Counted from the first letter of the stretch, positions 25,346-35,400 are shown. The stretch is DNA of 64,000 nucleotides from Massilia phyllostachyos (GCF_021044825.1 NZ_JAJNOC010000002.1:558001-622000); one strand, 5' to 3'. Program-made: numbers and translations. The notes: generated by a model not told the origin, from the letters alone.

Positions 25346-26194
25346 ATGGCACACGATCACACCACCCTGGCCGACGACCTCGCGACCATGATGAACATCG
25401 CCGCAAGCCGCCGCCAGTCGCTGCGCTGGCTGCTGGCCGGCGCAGCCGCGATCCCGCTGGCCGGCTGCGGCGGAGGCGCCGAGGAATCCAGCGGCACCGC
25501 ATCCTCGTCCACTGGCAGCAGCGGCAGCGGCGCCACTACGACCGCGGCGTGCACCGTCATCCCCGAAGAAACCGGCGGCCCTTACCCCGGCGACGGCACC
25601 AACCGCAACGCCAACGGTGTCGCCAATGCCCTGGTCCTGTCCGGCATCGTGCGCAGCGACATCCGCGCCAGCGTGGCCGGCGCCAGCGGCGTCGCGGCCG
25701 GCATCCCGCTGACGATCCGACTGCAGCTCGTGAACGTGGCCGCCAACTGCGCGGCGGCGGCCGGCGCGGCGGTCTACCTGTGGCACTGTACCCGCGAGGG
25801 CGGCTATTCGCTGTACTCGACCGGCATCGTGAACGAGAACTACCTGCGCGGCGTGCAGGAAGCCGACAGCCAGGGCGTGGTCACCTTCCAGACCATCTTC
25901 CCCGGCTGCTACGACGGCCGCATGCCGCACGTGCACTTCGAGGTCTACCCGACCCTGGCGAAAGCGAGCAGCGCATCGAACCGGGTCAAGACTTCGCAGT
26001 TCGCCTTCCCGCTGGCGACCCTGAACGAAGCCTACGCCACCAGCGGCTATGCCACCAGCGTGAGCAACCTGGCCCGCATCAGCTTCGCCACGGACAATGT
26101 GTTCAGCGACGGCACGGCCCTGCAGATGGCGAGCGTAACAGGCAATGCGACGCAGGGCTACGTGGCGACCCTCACTGTAGGCGTTTCCCTCTAA
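25346..26194 (+). CDS. Intradiol ring-cleavage dioxygenase-like lipoprotein
   Basis: A 282-residue exported protein related to the protocatechuate 3,4-dioxygenase beta-type fold. The N-terminus has a Tat-like SRRQSLRWLLAG stretch and a lipobox LAGC, so it is probably a lipoprotein; a Ser/Gly/Thr-rich linker follows. The core shows EETGGPYPGDGTNRN, VYLWHCTREGGYSLYS, and PGCYDGRMPHVHFEVYP, with Tyr and His residues placed as non-heme Fe(III) ligands. Exported intradiol dioxygenase-like proteins are known, but their substrates are mostly unknown. The ribosome binding site AAAGGAG lies before 25346. Confidence 0.85.
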   Translation: MAHDHTTLADDLATMMNIAASRRQSLRWLLAGAAAIPLAGCGGGAEESSGTASSSTGSSGSGATTTAACTVIPEETGGPYPGDGTNRNANGVANALVLSGIVRSDIRASVAGASGVAAGIPLTIRLQLVNVAANCAAAAGAAVYLWHCTREGGYSLYSTGIVNENYLRGVQEADSQGVVTFQTIFPGCYDGRMPHVHFEVYPTLAKASSASNRVKTSQFAFPLATLNEAYATSGYATSVSNLARISFATDNVFSDGTALQMASVTGNATQGYVATLTVGVSL

Positions 26195-26259
26195 ACCGGG
26201 TTCATGCGTGTTCCAGCTTCATTACAATGGACCGTCATCGTCAATGAAGCTGGAAGCGC

Positions 26260-27075
26260 ATGAGCAAACCCCTGCTGCATTTCTCCCACGGGAACAGCTA
26301 CCCGGCCGGCACCTACGGCCGGCTGTTCCAGGCCCTCGGCGCCCACTACGAAGTGCGCGCCCATGATATGTACGGGCACGACCCGCGCTTTCCGGTGGGC
26401 GACGGCTGGCATGGACTGGTCGACGAATTGATCCACCATCTGGAACGCTACGACCAGCCGCCGATCCTGGTCGGCCATTCGCTGGGCGGCATGCTGAGCA
26501 TGATGGCGGCCAAGCAGCGCCCGGAACTGGCGCGCTGCGTCGTGATGCTCGATTCGCCGGTGGTCGCCGGCTGGCGCGCCTTCGCCTGGCGCATGGTCAA
26601 GGCGCGCGGCCTCGGCTCGCGCTTTTCGCCCGCGCGCTTTTCGGAGCGGCGCCGCAATGTGTGGCCGGACCGCGCCGCCGCCTACCAGCACTTCATCTCG
26701 AAACCGATGTTCCAGGCCTGGGCGCCCGGCGCGCTCGACGACTACCTCGACCACGGCCTCACGCCCCATCCGGACGGCGTACAGCTGCGCTTCGACCGCG
26801 CCGTCGAAACGCGGATCTACAACACCCTGCCGCATCACATGGGCGCCATCATCCGCGAGCCTTATCCGGTGCCGATCGGCTTCATCGCCGGCACTACCTC
26901 GGAAGAGCTGCGCCAGGCCGGGTTGGAGGCCACCCGCAGGCTGGTGGGCGCCAACCTGGTGATGATCGAGGGCGGCCACCTGTACCCGCTGGAGAAGCCG
27001 GAAGCCACGGCGAAGCTCACCCACGACATGATTCAAACGCTCCTGCCATTGACAGTGCCGGAGGCCGCCATTTAG
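26260..27075 (+). CDS. Alpha/beta hydrolase
   Basis: A 271-residue cytoplasmic alpha/beta hydrolase. The oxyanion region is LHFSHGNSYPAGTYG, the nucleophile elbow is LVGHSLGGMLSMMAA (Ser about 75), and the catalytic His is probably in IEGGHLYPLEKPE. The acid residue is not obvious by eye. There is no signal peptide. A GGAAGCGC site precedes the ATG. The substrate cannot be inferred; the following gene, dcd, is functionally unrelated. Confidence 0.85.
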   Translation: MSKPLLHFSHGNSYPAGTYGRLFQALGAHYEVRAHDMYGHDPRFPVGDGWHGLVDELIHHLERYDQPPILVGHSLGGMLSMMAAKQRPELARCVVMLDSPVVAGWRAFAWRMVKARGLGSRFSPARFSERRRNVWPDRAAAYQHFISKPMFQAWAPGALDDYLDHGLTPHPDGVQLRFDRAVETRIYNTLPHHMGAIIREPYPVPIGFIAGTTSEELRQAGLEATRRLVGANLVMIEGGHLYPLEKPEATAKLTHDMIQTLLPLTVPEAAI

Positions 27076-27112
27076 CGTAAAATCGCGGGATTGATTTCTT
27101 GGAATTTCGACA

Positions 27113-27679
27113 ATGGCTATCAAGAGCGACAAATGGATCCGCCGCATGGCGGAAGAAACCGGCATGATCGAACCCTTCGAACCGCGCCAGGTGCGCGAGT
27201 CCGACGGGCGCAAGATCATCTCCTTCGGCACTTCCTCGTACGGCTACGACATCCGCTGCGCCGACGAATTCAAGGTGTTCACGAACATCAACAGCACCAT
27301 CGTCGACCCGAAGAACTTCGATTCGAATTCGTTTGTGGACATCAAGAGCGACGTCTGCATCATCCCGCCGAACTCCTTCGCGCTGGCCCGCACCATCGAG
27401 TACTTCCGCATCCCGCGCAACGTGCTGACCGTCTGCCTCGGCAAATCGACCTACGCGCGCTGCGGCATCATCGTCAACGTGACGCCGTTCGAGCCGGAGT
27501 GGGAGGGTTATGTGACCCTGGAGTTCTCGAATACCACGCCGCTGCCGGCCAAGATCTATGCGGGCGAAGGCTGCGCGCAGGTGCTGTTCTTCGAGTCGGA
27601 TGAAGTGTGCGAGACCTCGTACAAGGATCGCGGTGGGAAGTATCAGGGGCAGCACGGGGTGACGTTGCCCAAGACTTGA
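27113..27679 (+). CDS. dcd: dCTP deaminase
   Basis: A 188-residue homotrimeric dUTPase-fold enzyme converting dCTP to dUTP, the main source of dUMP for thymidylate synthesis. Typical motifs are [16 protein letters not shown] at the N-terminus, [14 protein letters not shown], and the catalytic Glu in [19 protein letters not shown]. Length and start are canonical. thyA, which uses the dUMP derived from this pathway, lies 4 kb away. Confidence 0.97.
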   Translation: MAIKSDKWIRRMAEETGMIEPFEPRQVRESDGRKIISFGTSSYGYDIRCADEFKVFTNINSTIVDPKNFDSNSFVDIKSDVCIIPPNSFALARTIEYFRIPRNVLTVCLGKSTYARCGIIVNVTPFEPEWEGYVTLEFSNTTPLPAKIYAGEGCAQVLFFESDEVCETSYKDRGGKYQGQHGVTLPKT

Positions 27680-27698
27680 GGTTGGTGGCGAAATAGCG

Positions 27699-27732
27699 AA
27701 CTTGGGTCCCGGCCTTCGCCGGGACCCAAGTT
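27699..27732. terminator. Perfect palindrome, bidirectional terminator (REP-like family)
   Basis: A perfect 15-bp stem (AACTTGGGTCCCGGC / GCCGGGACCCAAGTT) with a CTTC loop lies between the convergent dcd and decarboxylase genes. It is a compact member of the hairpin family seen at 3490-3632 and 58921-59047. The symmetry would allow termination from both sides. Confidence 0.75.
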
Positions 27733-27746
27733 TGCGTGAATACCTC

Positions 27747-30005
27747 TTAAGCGTCCTGCATCACGCAATCCACGAAATACCCGCGCTTCCCATCCACTTC
27801 CCTCTTCACCAGCCCGTGCACGTCGGTCTCGAACCCCGGGAACCGCTCGTTGAAGTCACGTGCGAAGCGCAGGTAATCCACGATCGTCTTGTTGAACCGC
27901 TCGCCCGGAATCAGGAGCGGAATACCCGGCGGATAAGGCGTCAGCAGGATCGCGGTGATGCGGCCTTCCAGCTCGTCGATCGCCACGCGCTCGATCTGGC
28001 GGTGCGCCATCTTCGCGAACGCGTCCGACGGCTTCATCGCCGGCACCATGTCCGACAAATACATCTCGGTGGTCAGGCGCGCCACGTCGTACTGCTTGTA
28101 GAACTGGTGGATTTCCGTGCACAGGTCGCGCAGGCCGCGGTTTTCATAACGCGGGTTGGCCGCGGCGAACTGCGGCATCACGCGCCACATCTGGGCGTTG
28201 CGGTCGTAGTCGTCCTTGAACTGCTGCAGCGCGGTCACCAGGGTGTTCCAGCGGCCCTTGGTGATGCCGATCGTGAACATGATGAAGAAGGAGTACAGGC
28301 CGCACTTCTCGATGATCACGCCGTGCTCGGCCAGGTACTTGGTCACGATCGAGGCCGGGATGCCGGTCTCGCCGAACTGGCCGTCGAGGCTCAAGCCCGG
28401 GGTCACGATGGTCGACTTGATCGGGTCCAGCATGTTGAAGCCCGGCGCGAGTTTACCGAAGCCGTGCCAGTCGTCCTCGGCATGGATCATCCAGTCCTCT
28501 TGACCACCGATGCCTTCTTCCGACTGCACGTCCGGGCCCCAGACCTTGAACCACCAGTCGTCGCCGTACTCGGCGTCGACCTTCTTCATGGCGCGGCGGA
28601 AGTCCAGCGCTTCCAGGATCGACTCTTCCACCAGCGCGGTGCCGCCCGGCGCTTCCATCATGGCGGCGGCGACGTCGCAGGAGGCGATGATCGAGTACTG
28701 GGGCGAAGTCGAGGTGTGCATCAGGTAGGCCTCGTTGAAGGCGTCCTGGTCGAGCTTCACGGTTTCCGATTCGCGCACCAGCACCTGCGAGGCCTGCGAC
28801 AGGCCGGCCAGCAGCTTGTGGGTCGACTGGGTCGAGAAGATCATCGACTCCTTGGCGCGCGGGCGGTCCTGGCCGATCGCGTGCATGTTCTTGTAGAAGC
28901 TGTGGAAGGTCGCGTGCGGCAGCCAGGCTTCGTCGAAGTGCAGGGTGTCGATCTTCCCGTCCAACATCTCGCGCAGGGTCTCGACGTTGTACACCACGCC
29001 GTCGTAGGTCGACTGGGTGATGGTCAGGATGCGCGGCTTCTTGTTCACCGCATCGCGCGCGAACGGATTGGCCTCGATCTTGCGGGCGATCGACTCGGGC
29101 GTGAACTCTTCCAGCGGGATCGGGCCGATGATGCCGAGGTTGTTCCGGGTCGGCATCAGGAACACGGGGATCGCGCCGCACATGATGATCGAGTGCAGGA
29201 TCGACTTGTGGCAGTTACGGTCGACCACCACGATGTCGCCCGGCGCGACGGTGCTGTGCCAGACCATCTTGTTCGAGGTCGAGGTGCCGTTCGTGACGAA
29301 GTAGCAGTGGTCGGCGCTGTAGATGCGCGCGGCGTTGCGCTCGGATTTGGCCACCGGGCCCGTGTGGTCGAGCAGCTGGCCGAGTTCCTCGACCGCGTTG
29401 CAGACGTCGGCGCGCAGCATGTTCTCGCCGAAGAACTGGTGGAACATCTGGCCGATCGGGCTCTTCAAAAAGGCGACGCCGCCCGAGTGGCCCGGGCAGT
29501 GCCACGAGTAGGAGCCATCGTAGGCGTAGTTGACCAGCGCGCGGAAGAAGGGCGGGGCCAGCGAATCGAGGTAGGCCTTGGCTTCGCGGATGATGTGGCG
29601 CGCGACGAATTCCGGGGTGTCCTCGAACATGTGGATGAAGCCGTGCAGCTCCTTCAGGATGTCGTTCGGGATGTGACGGCTGGTGCGGGTCTCGCCGTAG
29701 ATATAGATCGGGATGTCCGCGTTCTTGTGGCGGATCTCCTGCACGAAGGCGCGCAGGCTGCTCAGGGCAACGTCGGTTTCCTCCAGCGTGCCGCCGCCGA
29801 ATTCCTCGTCGTCGATCGAGAGCACGAAGGCCGAGGCGCGCGACTGCTGCTGGGCGAACTGGGACAGGTCGCCGTAGCTGGTCAGGCCGAGCACTTCCAT
29901 GCCTTCCTGCTCCATCGCGGCCGCGAGCGCGCGGATGCCGAGACCCGAGGTGTTCTCGGAACGGAAGTCCTCGTCGATGATGATGATGGGGAAACGAAAT
30001 TTCAT
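27747..30005 (-). CDS. Orn/Lys/Arg decarboxylase (PLP, AdiA/LdcI fold)
   Basis: A 752-residue pyridoxal-phosphate decarboxylase of the large prokaryotic fold. An N-terminal wing domain is followed by the PLP core with GHSGGVAFLKSP, TNGTSTSNKM, LHFDEAWLPHA and the Schiff-base Lys in TQSTHKLLAGLSQASQ (about residue 390). The HFDEAW stretch is closer to arginine decarboxylase AdiA than to LdcI, but the substrate is not certain. No antiporter gene (AdiC or CadB type) is adjacent, so a polyamine role is as likely as acid resistance. The start MKFRFPIIII at 30005 is family-typical. Confidence 0.92.
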   Translation of the reverse strand: MKFRFPIIIIDEDFRSENTSGLGIRALAAAMEQEGMEVLGLTSYGDLSQFAQQQSRASAFVLSIDDEEFGGGTLEETDVALSSLRAFVQEIRHKNADIPIYIYGETRTSRHIPNDILKELHGFIHMFEDTPEFVARHIIREAKAYLDSLAPPFFRALVNYAYDGSYSWHCPGHSGGVAFLKSPIGQMFHQFFGENMLRADVCNAVEELGQLLDHTGPVAKSERNAARIYSADHCYFVTNGTSTSNKMVWHSTVAPGDIVVVDRNCHKSILHSIIMCGAIPVFLMPTRNNLGIIGPIPLEEFTPESIARKIEANPFARDAVNKKPRILTITQSTYDGVVYNVETLREMLDGKIDTLHFDEAWLPHATFHSFYKNMHAIGQDRPRAKESMIFSTQSTHKLLAGLSQASQVLVRESETVKLDQDAFNEAYLMHTSTSPQYSIIASCDVAAAMMEAPGGTALVEESILEALDFRRAMKKVDAEYGDDWWFKVWGPDVQSEEGIGGQEDWMIHAEDDWHGFGKLAPGFNMLDPIKSTIVTPGLSLDGQFGETGIPASIVTKYLAEHGVIIEKCGLYSFFIMFTIGITKGRWNTLVTALQQFKDDYDRNAQMWRVMPQFAAANPRYENRGLRDLCTEIHQFYKQYDVARLTTEMYLSDMVPAMKPSDAFAKMAHRQIERVAIDELEGRITAILLTPYPPGIPLLIPGERFNKTIVDYLRFARDFNERFPGFETDVHGLVKREVDGKRGYFVDCVMQDA

Positions 30006-30189
30006 GGACAGCTCCAAAGCGAAGCGCCGTGGAAGCGGCGGACCCGAAGGGGCTCGACCGCCGGCCACGGCACCGGGAAAAAGAGGAAACGGATTTTCGC
30101 AGAAATCACGGGCGCCGGTGCAAGTTTTTTTGCAAACTCTTTTATAAGAGTAAGCACTTCGGGCATGCGGGGGCGCACACGTGGGTGCG

Positions 30190-30840
30190 CTAGTCGGGTC
30201 GCGGCTCGGTCACGCGCCGCCCGAGACGCCGGAAGCCCTCGGTGAGCAGCGCCGCGCCGACCGCGGCCACCAGTGGAGCAGCGGAGAACGGCACCGGATC
30301 GGCATGGATGGCGGCGAACAGCGCCAGGGTCACGCCGAAGGCGGCCACGGCGCTGGTCAGCACCAGCAGCCAGGTGCGGCGCGACAGCAGGGTGATCGCC
30401 GCCAAAGAGATCGCCACCTGCTGGGCCACCGACGCGGCCGACCACTGGCGGTGGCGGTGCAGCTCCTTGTCCGACAAGTCGTTCCATTCGCTCGACTCGG
30501 CCTCGTGGCGCTCGGCTTCCTTGCGGATGGTTTCCTTCTCCAGGCCGTAGCGGCGAACCTGTTCGCGGTAGAAGGCCTGGTCGACGCCGGGCAGGGCGGC
30601 GGCCAGCTCGGCCAGCGCCTGGCGGCCGGACTTGGCCTGGTAGTGGGCCCAGGCGTTGGCGGCGCTGGTCTTGGCGATCGCCGCATTGCTCTTGTAGAGC
30701 GAGGCGTTGTTGTGCGAGGCGCTGCCGATGAAGCCGAACATGGTGCCGAGGGTGGCGAGAATGGCGATCAGGACCGCCACCTTGCCGGCGAAGCCGTCGC
30801 CGCCCCGGGTGCCGGGAGTGCGGATTGCCGCGTCGCTCAT
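30190..30840 (-). CDS. DUF4337 family membrane protein
   Basis: A 216-residue protein with an N-terminal TM helix (about 20-42), a cytoplasmic or periplasmic helical segment rich in charged residues (YKSNAAIAKTSAANAWAHYQAKSG), and two C-terminal TM helices. The pattern matches DUF4337, whose function is unknown. Its ATG overlaps the folA stop by 4 bp (ATGA), so it is co-translated with folA. Confidence 0.8.
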   Translation of the reverse strand: MSDAAIRTPGTRGGDGFAGKVAVLIAILATLGTMFGFIGSASHNNASLYKSNAAIAKTSAANAWAHYQAKSGRQALAELAAALPGVDQAFYREQVRRYGLEKETIRKEAERHEAESSEWNDLSDKELHRHRQWSAASVAQQVAISLAAITLLSRRTWLLVLTSAVAAFGVTLALFAAIHADPVPFSAAPLVAAVGAALLTEGFRRLGRRVTEPRPD

Positions 30841-31331
30841 GCCTGCTCCTTGCGTTCGTAGGTCACGAAGGCGTAAGCGACGCCGTCGCCCTCCGGAGCA
30901 TGGGGCTCGCGCGCGGTCTCGACCCAGGCGGCCGGGTCGATCGGCGGGAAGAAGGTATCGCAGCGGAACACGTGGTCGATCTCGGTGACGATCATGCGGG
31001 TCGCCACCGCCATCGCCTGGGTGAACACCTGGGCGCCGCCGATGATGCTGGCCGGCTCGCCCTGCAGCAGCGCGATGGCGCCATCCAGGGAGCCCGCCGT
31101 TTCCACGCCGGGGTGCGACCAGCCGGCATTGCGGGTGATGACGATGTTGCGCCGCCCGGGCAGCGGGCGGCCGATCGAGTCGAAGGTCTTGCGGCCCATG
31201 ACGATGGGTTTCCCCAGGGTGACGCGCTTGAAGTGGGCGAGGTCTGCCGGCAGGCGCCAGGGCAGCTGGTTGTCGACGCCGATGCCGCGCGCGGCGTCGA
31301 TCGCGACCACGAGGGTCAGGTCATTGGACAT
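30837..31331 (-). CDS. folA: Dihydrofolate reductase
   Basis: A 164-residue enzyme that regenerates tetrahydrofolate from dihydrofolate with NADPH. Hallmarks are VVAIDAARGIGVDNQLPWRLPADLAHFK (Trp-Arg-Leu loop and catalytic Asp), the NADPH loop VMGRKTFDSIGRPLPGR, and IIGGAQVFTQAM. It lies 74 bp after thyA, whose reaction makes the dihydrofolate it reduces. Confidence 0.96.
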   Translation of the reverse strand: MSNDLTLVVAIDAARGIGVDNQLPWRLPADLAHFKRVTLGKPIVMGRKTFDSIGRPLPGRRNIVITRNAGWSHPGVETAGSLDGAIALLQGEPASIIGGAQVFTQAMAVATRMIVTEIDHVFRCDTFFPPIDPAAWVETAREPHAPEGDGVAYAFVTYERKEQA

Positions 31332-31405
31332 CGTGCTCTGTCTAGTATTTACGATGGTGGATATTGTCGCTTTGAAAGCGTAAAGTCAAGGACCGGGATC
31401 GACGC

Positions 31406-32200
31406 TTACACGGCCACCGGCGCCTTGATGCCGGGATGCGGATCGTAGCCCTCGACCACGAAGTCCTCGAAGCGGTAGTCGAACAGCGAGTCCGGCTTGC
31501 GCGCGATCACCAGGCGCGGCAGTTCCTTCGGCGTGCGCGACAGCTGCAGATCGACCTGTTCCAGGTGGTTGCTGTACAGGTGGCAATCGCCGCCGGTCCA
31601 GACGAAGTCGCCCACTTCCAGGCCCGCCTGCTGCGCCATCATGTGGGTCAGGATCGCGTAGGAGGCGATATTGAAGGGCACGCCCAGGAAGATGTCGGCG
31701 CTGCGCTGGTACAGCTGGCAGGACAGCTTGCCGTCGGCCACGTAGAACTGGAAGAAGGCGTGGCAGGGCGGCAGCTTCATGTCGGGCACGTCGGCCACGT
31801 TCCAGGCCGAGACAATCATGCGGCGCGAATCCGGCGTGTTGCGGATCTGCGCGAGCACCTGCGAGATCTGGTCGACGTGGCCGCCGTTCGGCAGCGGCCA
31901 GCTGCGCCACTGGTAGCCGTAGACCGGGCCCAGGTTGCCGTTCTCGTCCGCCCATTCGTCCCAGATCGTGACGCCCTTATCCTTCAGGTAGGCGATATTG
32001 GTCGAGCCCTGCAGGAACCAGATCAGTTCATGGATGATCGACTTCAGGTGGACTTTCTTGGTCGTCAGCAGCGGGAAGCCCTGCTGCAGGTCGAAGCGCA
32101 TCTGGTAGCCGAACACCGACAGGGTGCCGGTGCCGGTGCGGTCGGTCTTGACCGCGCCATGCTCTTTCACATGGCGCATGAACTCGAGGTATTGGCGCAT
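31406..32200 (-). CDS. thyA: Thymidylate synthase
   Basis: A 264-residue enzyme, the standard length, that methylates dUMP to dTMP using methylene-tetrahydrofolate. Visible motifs are FTKK-like [20 protein letters not shown], the catalytic Cys in [36 protein letters not shown], and the C-terminal PVAV. The downstream folA recycles the folate product. Confidence 0.97.
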   Translation of the reverse strand: MRQYLEFMRHVKEHGAVKTDRTGTGTLSVFGYQMRFDLQQGFPLLTTKKVHLKSIIHELIWFLQGSTNIAYLKDKGVTIWDEWADENGNLGPVYGYQWRSWPLPNGGHVDQISQVLAQIRNTPDSRRMIVSAWNVADVPDMKLPPCHAFFQFYVADGKLSCQLYQRSADIFLGVPFNIASYAILTHMMAQQAGLEVGDFVWTGGDCHLYSNHLEQVDLQLSRTPKELPRLVIARKPDSLFDYRFEDFVVEGYDPHPGIKAPVAV

Positions 32201-32257
32201 GGGGGGATTGCAAAAAGGTACAGCCTGACATTGTAACCGAGGCGGCGCGCGGCGGTG

Positions 32258-34174
32258 CTAGTCGGCCAGTTCGATGTCGACCCCGTGCAGGAAAAAGCCG
32301 AGCGGAGGTTCGCCGGGCACGGCAGGCCGTGGCTCGCGCGTGTGCTCGAAGCGGATCTCGAGTACACGGGCGTCTTGCAATGAGGCGGGCAAGACCAGCG
32401 GCGCCTGGCCGAGCGCGACGACGCCCAGGTCGACGCCGTTGATCGACACGCGCGAACGGCGCACGGGATGGTGGTAGTAGCCGCGCAGGCCGAGCAGGGC
32501 GGGCCGGCGCCCCGGCGGCACCTCGATGCGCAGCGCGGCGTGGCGGCCGGTGTTCCAGACCACCGGCCCCGTCGACGCCGGCCATCCCTCCAACAGCATC
32601 GAGGCGGTGTCCGGCGTGATCGCGATGTGGAGGAAGGGCGACGCGCCGGGCGCGCAGCGCAGCGGGCCGCTGTAGTAGCGCCAGCCCGAGGCCAGGGTCT
32701 TCACATGGTCCGCCTCCAGGTGGGCGCCGGATGCGCACAGGCCGCCGTCGTCCCCGCCGTTCGACCAGAAGCGCATCAACTTGGTCGGCCCTGCCGGCCC
32801 GCGGTGCACCACGACCTGGTCCGGCGTCACCGGGTCTTCGCGCCGACGTTCGCGTTCCAGGAAGATTTCGGGATCGGGGTTGTATAGGTGGGGCGCGTGG
32901 CCGAGCACCCAGGTGGCGGCGTGCGTGTGCAGTGTCGGCGCGCGGCGCGAGGGAAAGGCGTTCCAGGTGGCGGCGGCTTGCAGCAGCAGGGCCAGGCCGA
33001 GCGCCAGCCAGCGGCGGCGCGCTTCCCATTGCGTCATCGCGGCCAGGCACACGGCCAGGACCGGCATCGAGGTCCAGTAGGCGTAGCGCGCGACCACGAT
33101 GGCGCCGCTGCTCCAGTTGGCCGCGGCCAGCGTCGGCAGCGCCATGCCCAGGGCCAGCAGCAGGGCGATCGCCAGGTGCGGCAGCCAGGTACGGCGCCGG
33201 CCAGCCAGCACCACCAGCGCGATGCAGGACAACAGCGCCGGGAAGCCAATCAGGAGGCCCTGGTTCAAGTCGAACAGGAAGGAGAACAGGCGCTCCGGGC
33301 GGATCAGGCCGACGTCGGTGTAATAGTGGCTGATGATGCTTGGCATGCCGAACACCGCCTGGTTATGCACGTAGGGCAGGACGGCGAGCAACAACCCGCC
33401 GACGCTCAATGCCGCGCCGCGCAGGCGGCCGCTGGCCGCGGCGAGGTCGGGGAAGGGAACGAGCGCCGGCGCCCAGCGATAGAGCAGGGCATAGGCGCCC
33501 GCCGCCGGGATCAGGCCCGCGATCGACGGGTTCTGGGTGGCGCCGAGGCCGGCCAGGGCCACGCACAGCGGCAGGTCGCGGCGCAGGGCGGCGAGCACCG
33601 CCAGCAGCACGCAGCAGCCGGCCATGACTTCGGGACCGATCCATACCGTGTAGTAGAGCGGCCCCATGAGCGCGAACAGCCCGAGTTCGGGCAGCCCGGC
33701 GCGCGGGAACCAGCGCCGGATGCACCAGGCGCCGCAGGCCGCGATGGCGAGGTTCAGCAGGACCGGCGCCATGAAGGGATTCTGGCCGAGGGCCGCCACC
33801 AGCGCGTAGAAGGGCGCGGCCAGCAGCGAGTACATCCAGAAGTGCACGGCGTGGATGCCGCCGTCGACGGCGCGCGCGAAGCCGTGCACGATCACCCCGT
33901 CGCGCTCGATACGGCCGATCGCGTCGTCCAGCATGCGCGGTTCGAGGCCGCCGCGCGCCAGCGCCTTGGGCGGCATCGCCTGGAGGGCGGCGACGTCGGC
34001 GCGCCGCAGATCGGGCGAGCCGTGGACCACGAAGCCCTGGGCCATCGCCAGGTATTCCATGCCGTCGCCGATCAGGCGCGCGCGCGCCAGGCACAGGAGG
34101 GCGAAGGCGGCGCACAGGAGCAGGACGGCGATGCGCGCGAGCGGCGCCGGACGCAGGAAGGCGAAACGTGGCAT
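32258..34174 (-). CDS. Multipass membrane protein, glycosyltransferase 39-like topology
   Basis: A protein of about 638 residues. The first two thirds contain about ten hydrophobic helices with short loops. Early loop residues RLIGDGMEYLAMAQG carry an acidic pair, as in membrane GT-C glycosyltransferases. The last 200 residues form a soluble beta-rich domain (RVSINGVDLGVVALG). The fold suggests a lipid-linked sugar transferase or a related polytopic enzyme, but no family motif is firm enough to name one. I chose ATG 34174; a TTG at 34210 is possible. No sugar genes are adjacent. Confidence 0.65.
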   Translation of the reverse strand: MPRFAFLRPAPLARIAVLLLCAAFALLCLARARLIGDGMEYLAMAQGFVVHGSPDLRRADVAALQAMPPKALARGGLEPRMLDDAIGRIERDGVIVHGFARAVDGGIHAVHFWMYSLLAAPFYALVAALGQNPFMAPVLLNLAIAACGAWCIRRWFPRAGLPELGLFALMGPLYYTVWIGPEVMAGCCVLLAVLAALRRDLPLCVALAGLGATQNPSIAGLIPAAGAYALLYRWAPALVPFPDLAAASGRLRGAALSVGGLLLAVLPYVHNQAVFGMPSIISHYYTDVGLIRPERLFSFLFDLNQGLLIGFPALLSCIALVVLAGRRRTWLPHLAIALLLALGMALPTLAAANWSSGAIVVARYAYWTSMPVLAVCLAAMTQWEARRRWLALGLALLLQAAATWNAFPSRRAPTLHTHAATWVLGHAPHLYNPDPEIFLERERRREDPVTPDQVVVHRGPAGPTKLMRFWSNGGDDGGLCASGAHLEADHVKTLASGWRYYSGPLRCAPGASPFLHIAITPDTASMLLEGWPASTGPVVWNTGRHAALRIEVPPGRRPALLGLRGYYHHPVRRSRVSINGVDLGVVALGQAPLVLPASLQDARVLEIRFEHTREPRPAVPGEPPLGFFLHGVDIELAD

Positions 34175-34243
34175 GAAGATGGGGCGGATGGAAACCCGCG
34201 ATTCTAGCAAGCGAAGCCGCGCCCCGGTCCGCGCAGCGCCGCT

Positions 34244-35344
34244 TTATGCCTGCCGGGTAGGCGCCTCCAACGCAGCCGCGAACAGCGCCAGCGCATCGAC
34301 GACCTGCGCGTCCGACGCGCGCAGCAGGTTGTCGCCCACGTACAGCTCGAAGCTGCTGGCGCCCGCCAGGACGCCGCTCGCGATGCGGTTGAACAGCCAC
34401 ACGCCATGCCGCTCGGCCAGCTCGCGCCGGATCTCGAGCGCGCGTTCCGGCGACACCGGCAAATGCAGGTGCAGCATGTTGACCTGCGGGGCAGCGGGAT
34501 TGACCTTGATGGCCGGATGCGCCTGCAAGGCCTGGTACAGGAAGCGGGTGCGGCGCAGGTAATCCGGCATCGCCGCCAGCCGTTCGTCGAACTGCATGGC
34601 CGCCGCGACGGCGTAGGGCGAGCGGTGGATCACGTTGCCGCCCTGGCGCCGGAACCATTCGGCGGCGCGTTCCACGAAGTCGCGGCTGCCGGCCAGCATG
34701 GCGCCGCCCAGGCCGCCGACGCCCTTGTACAGCGAGACGTAGGCCGAGTCGAAACCTGCCGCGACTTCGTGCAGCGGCTTGTCGTAGCCGGCGGCCGCTT
34801 CCCACAGCCGCGCGCCGTCCATGTGCAGGTGGGCGCCGCGCGCGGCCACGTGGGCCTTGATCGCCGCGAGTTCGTCCCAGGACGAGAGCTGGCCGCCGAT
34901 CTCGCGCAGCGGCAGCTCGAGGCCGACGGCGCCCAGGCGGTCGGGAATCGCGGCCAGGTCGGCCACGGTCCAGGGGTGGTGCCGGTCGCCGGCCTGCAGC
35001 GCCTTGAAGTGGCCGAGCAGCTGGTAGTTCGAGCGTTCGTGCACGAAGATGTGGGAGGTGGGGTGCAGGGCCACCAGGTCGCGGCCGCGGTCCTGGCAGG
35101 CCAGGCGCAGCGCGGTGACCTGGGCCATGGTGCCGCTGATGCAGAACACCGCGGCTTCGAAGCCGAGCAGGCGCGCGACCTTCGCTTCGAATTCCTGCAG
35201 CAGGGCGCCGCTGCCGTAGACGTCATGTTCGACGCCGTTCGCCTCGCACCACGCGGCCATCGCGGAGAACATCTCGGCGGGCGTGCGGGCGCGGTGGCCC
35301 GGGAAGACGGTGTGGCAGCGGCGTTGCAGTTCCTGGTCGGTCAT
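34244..35344 (-). CDS. Low-specificity threonine aldolase-type PLP enzyme
   Basis: A 366-residue fold-type I PLP enzyme. Features are DVYGSGALLQEFEAKVARLLG near the start, HMDGARLWEAA (Asp binds the PLP ring nitrogen), and SLYKGVGGLGGAMLAG with the PLP Lys at about 204. These match L-threonine/beta-hydroxy-amino-acid aldolases, which cleave threonine to glycine and acetaldehyde. A closely related beta-eliminating lyase cannot be excluded. Confidence 0.87.
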   Translation of the reverse strand: MTDQELQRRCHTVFPGHRARTPAEMFSAMAAWCEANGVEHDVYGSGALLQEFEAKVARLLGFEAAVFCISGTMAQVTALRLACQDRGRDLVALHPTSHIFVHERSNYQLLGHFKALQAGDRHHPWTVADLAAIPDRLGAVGLELPLREIGGQLSSWDELAAIKAHVAARGAHLHMDGARLWEAAAGYDKPLHEVAAGFDSAYVSLYKGVGGLGGAMLAGSRDFVERAAEWFRRQGGNVIHRSPYAVAAAMQFDERLAAMPDYLRRTRFLYQALQAHPAIKVNPAAPQVNMLHLHLPVSPERALEIRRELAERHGVWLFNRIASGVLAGASSFELYVGDNLLRASDAQVVDALALFAAALEAPTRQA

Positions 35345-35400
35345 GGCGGGCTCCTGTCGAAGCCCGCCACTCTACACCGAACTGGCTCGGCCAAGAAACC

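Noticed and set aside
27702..30245. An 847-codon plus-strand frame opposite the decarboxylase
   Set aside because: Val/Arg/His-rich antisense shadow; the minus strand carries the PLP motif and decarboxylase domains.
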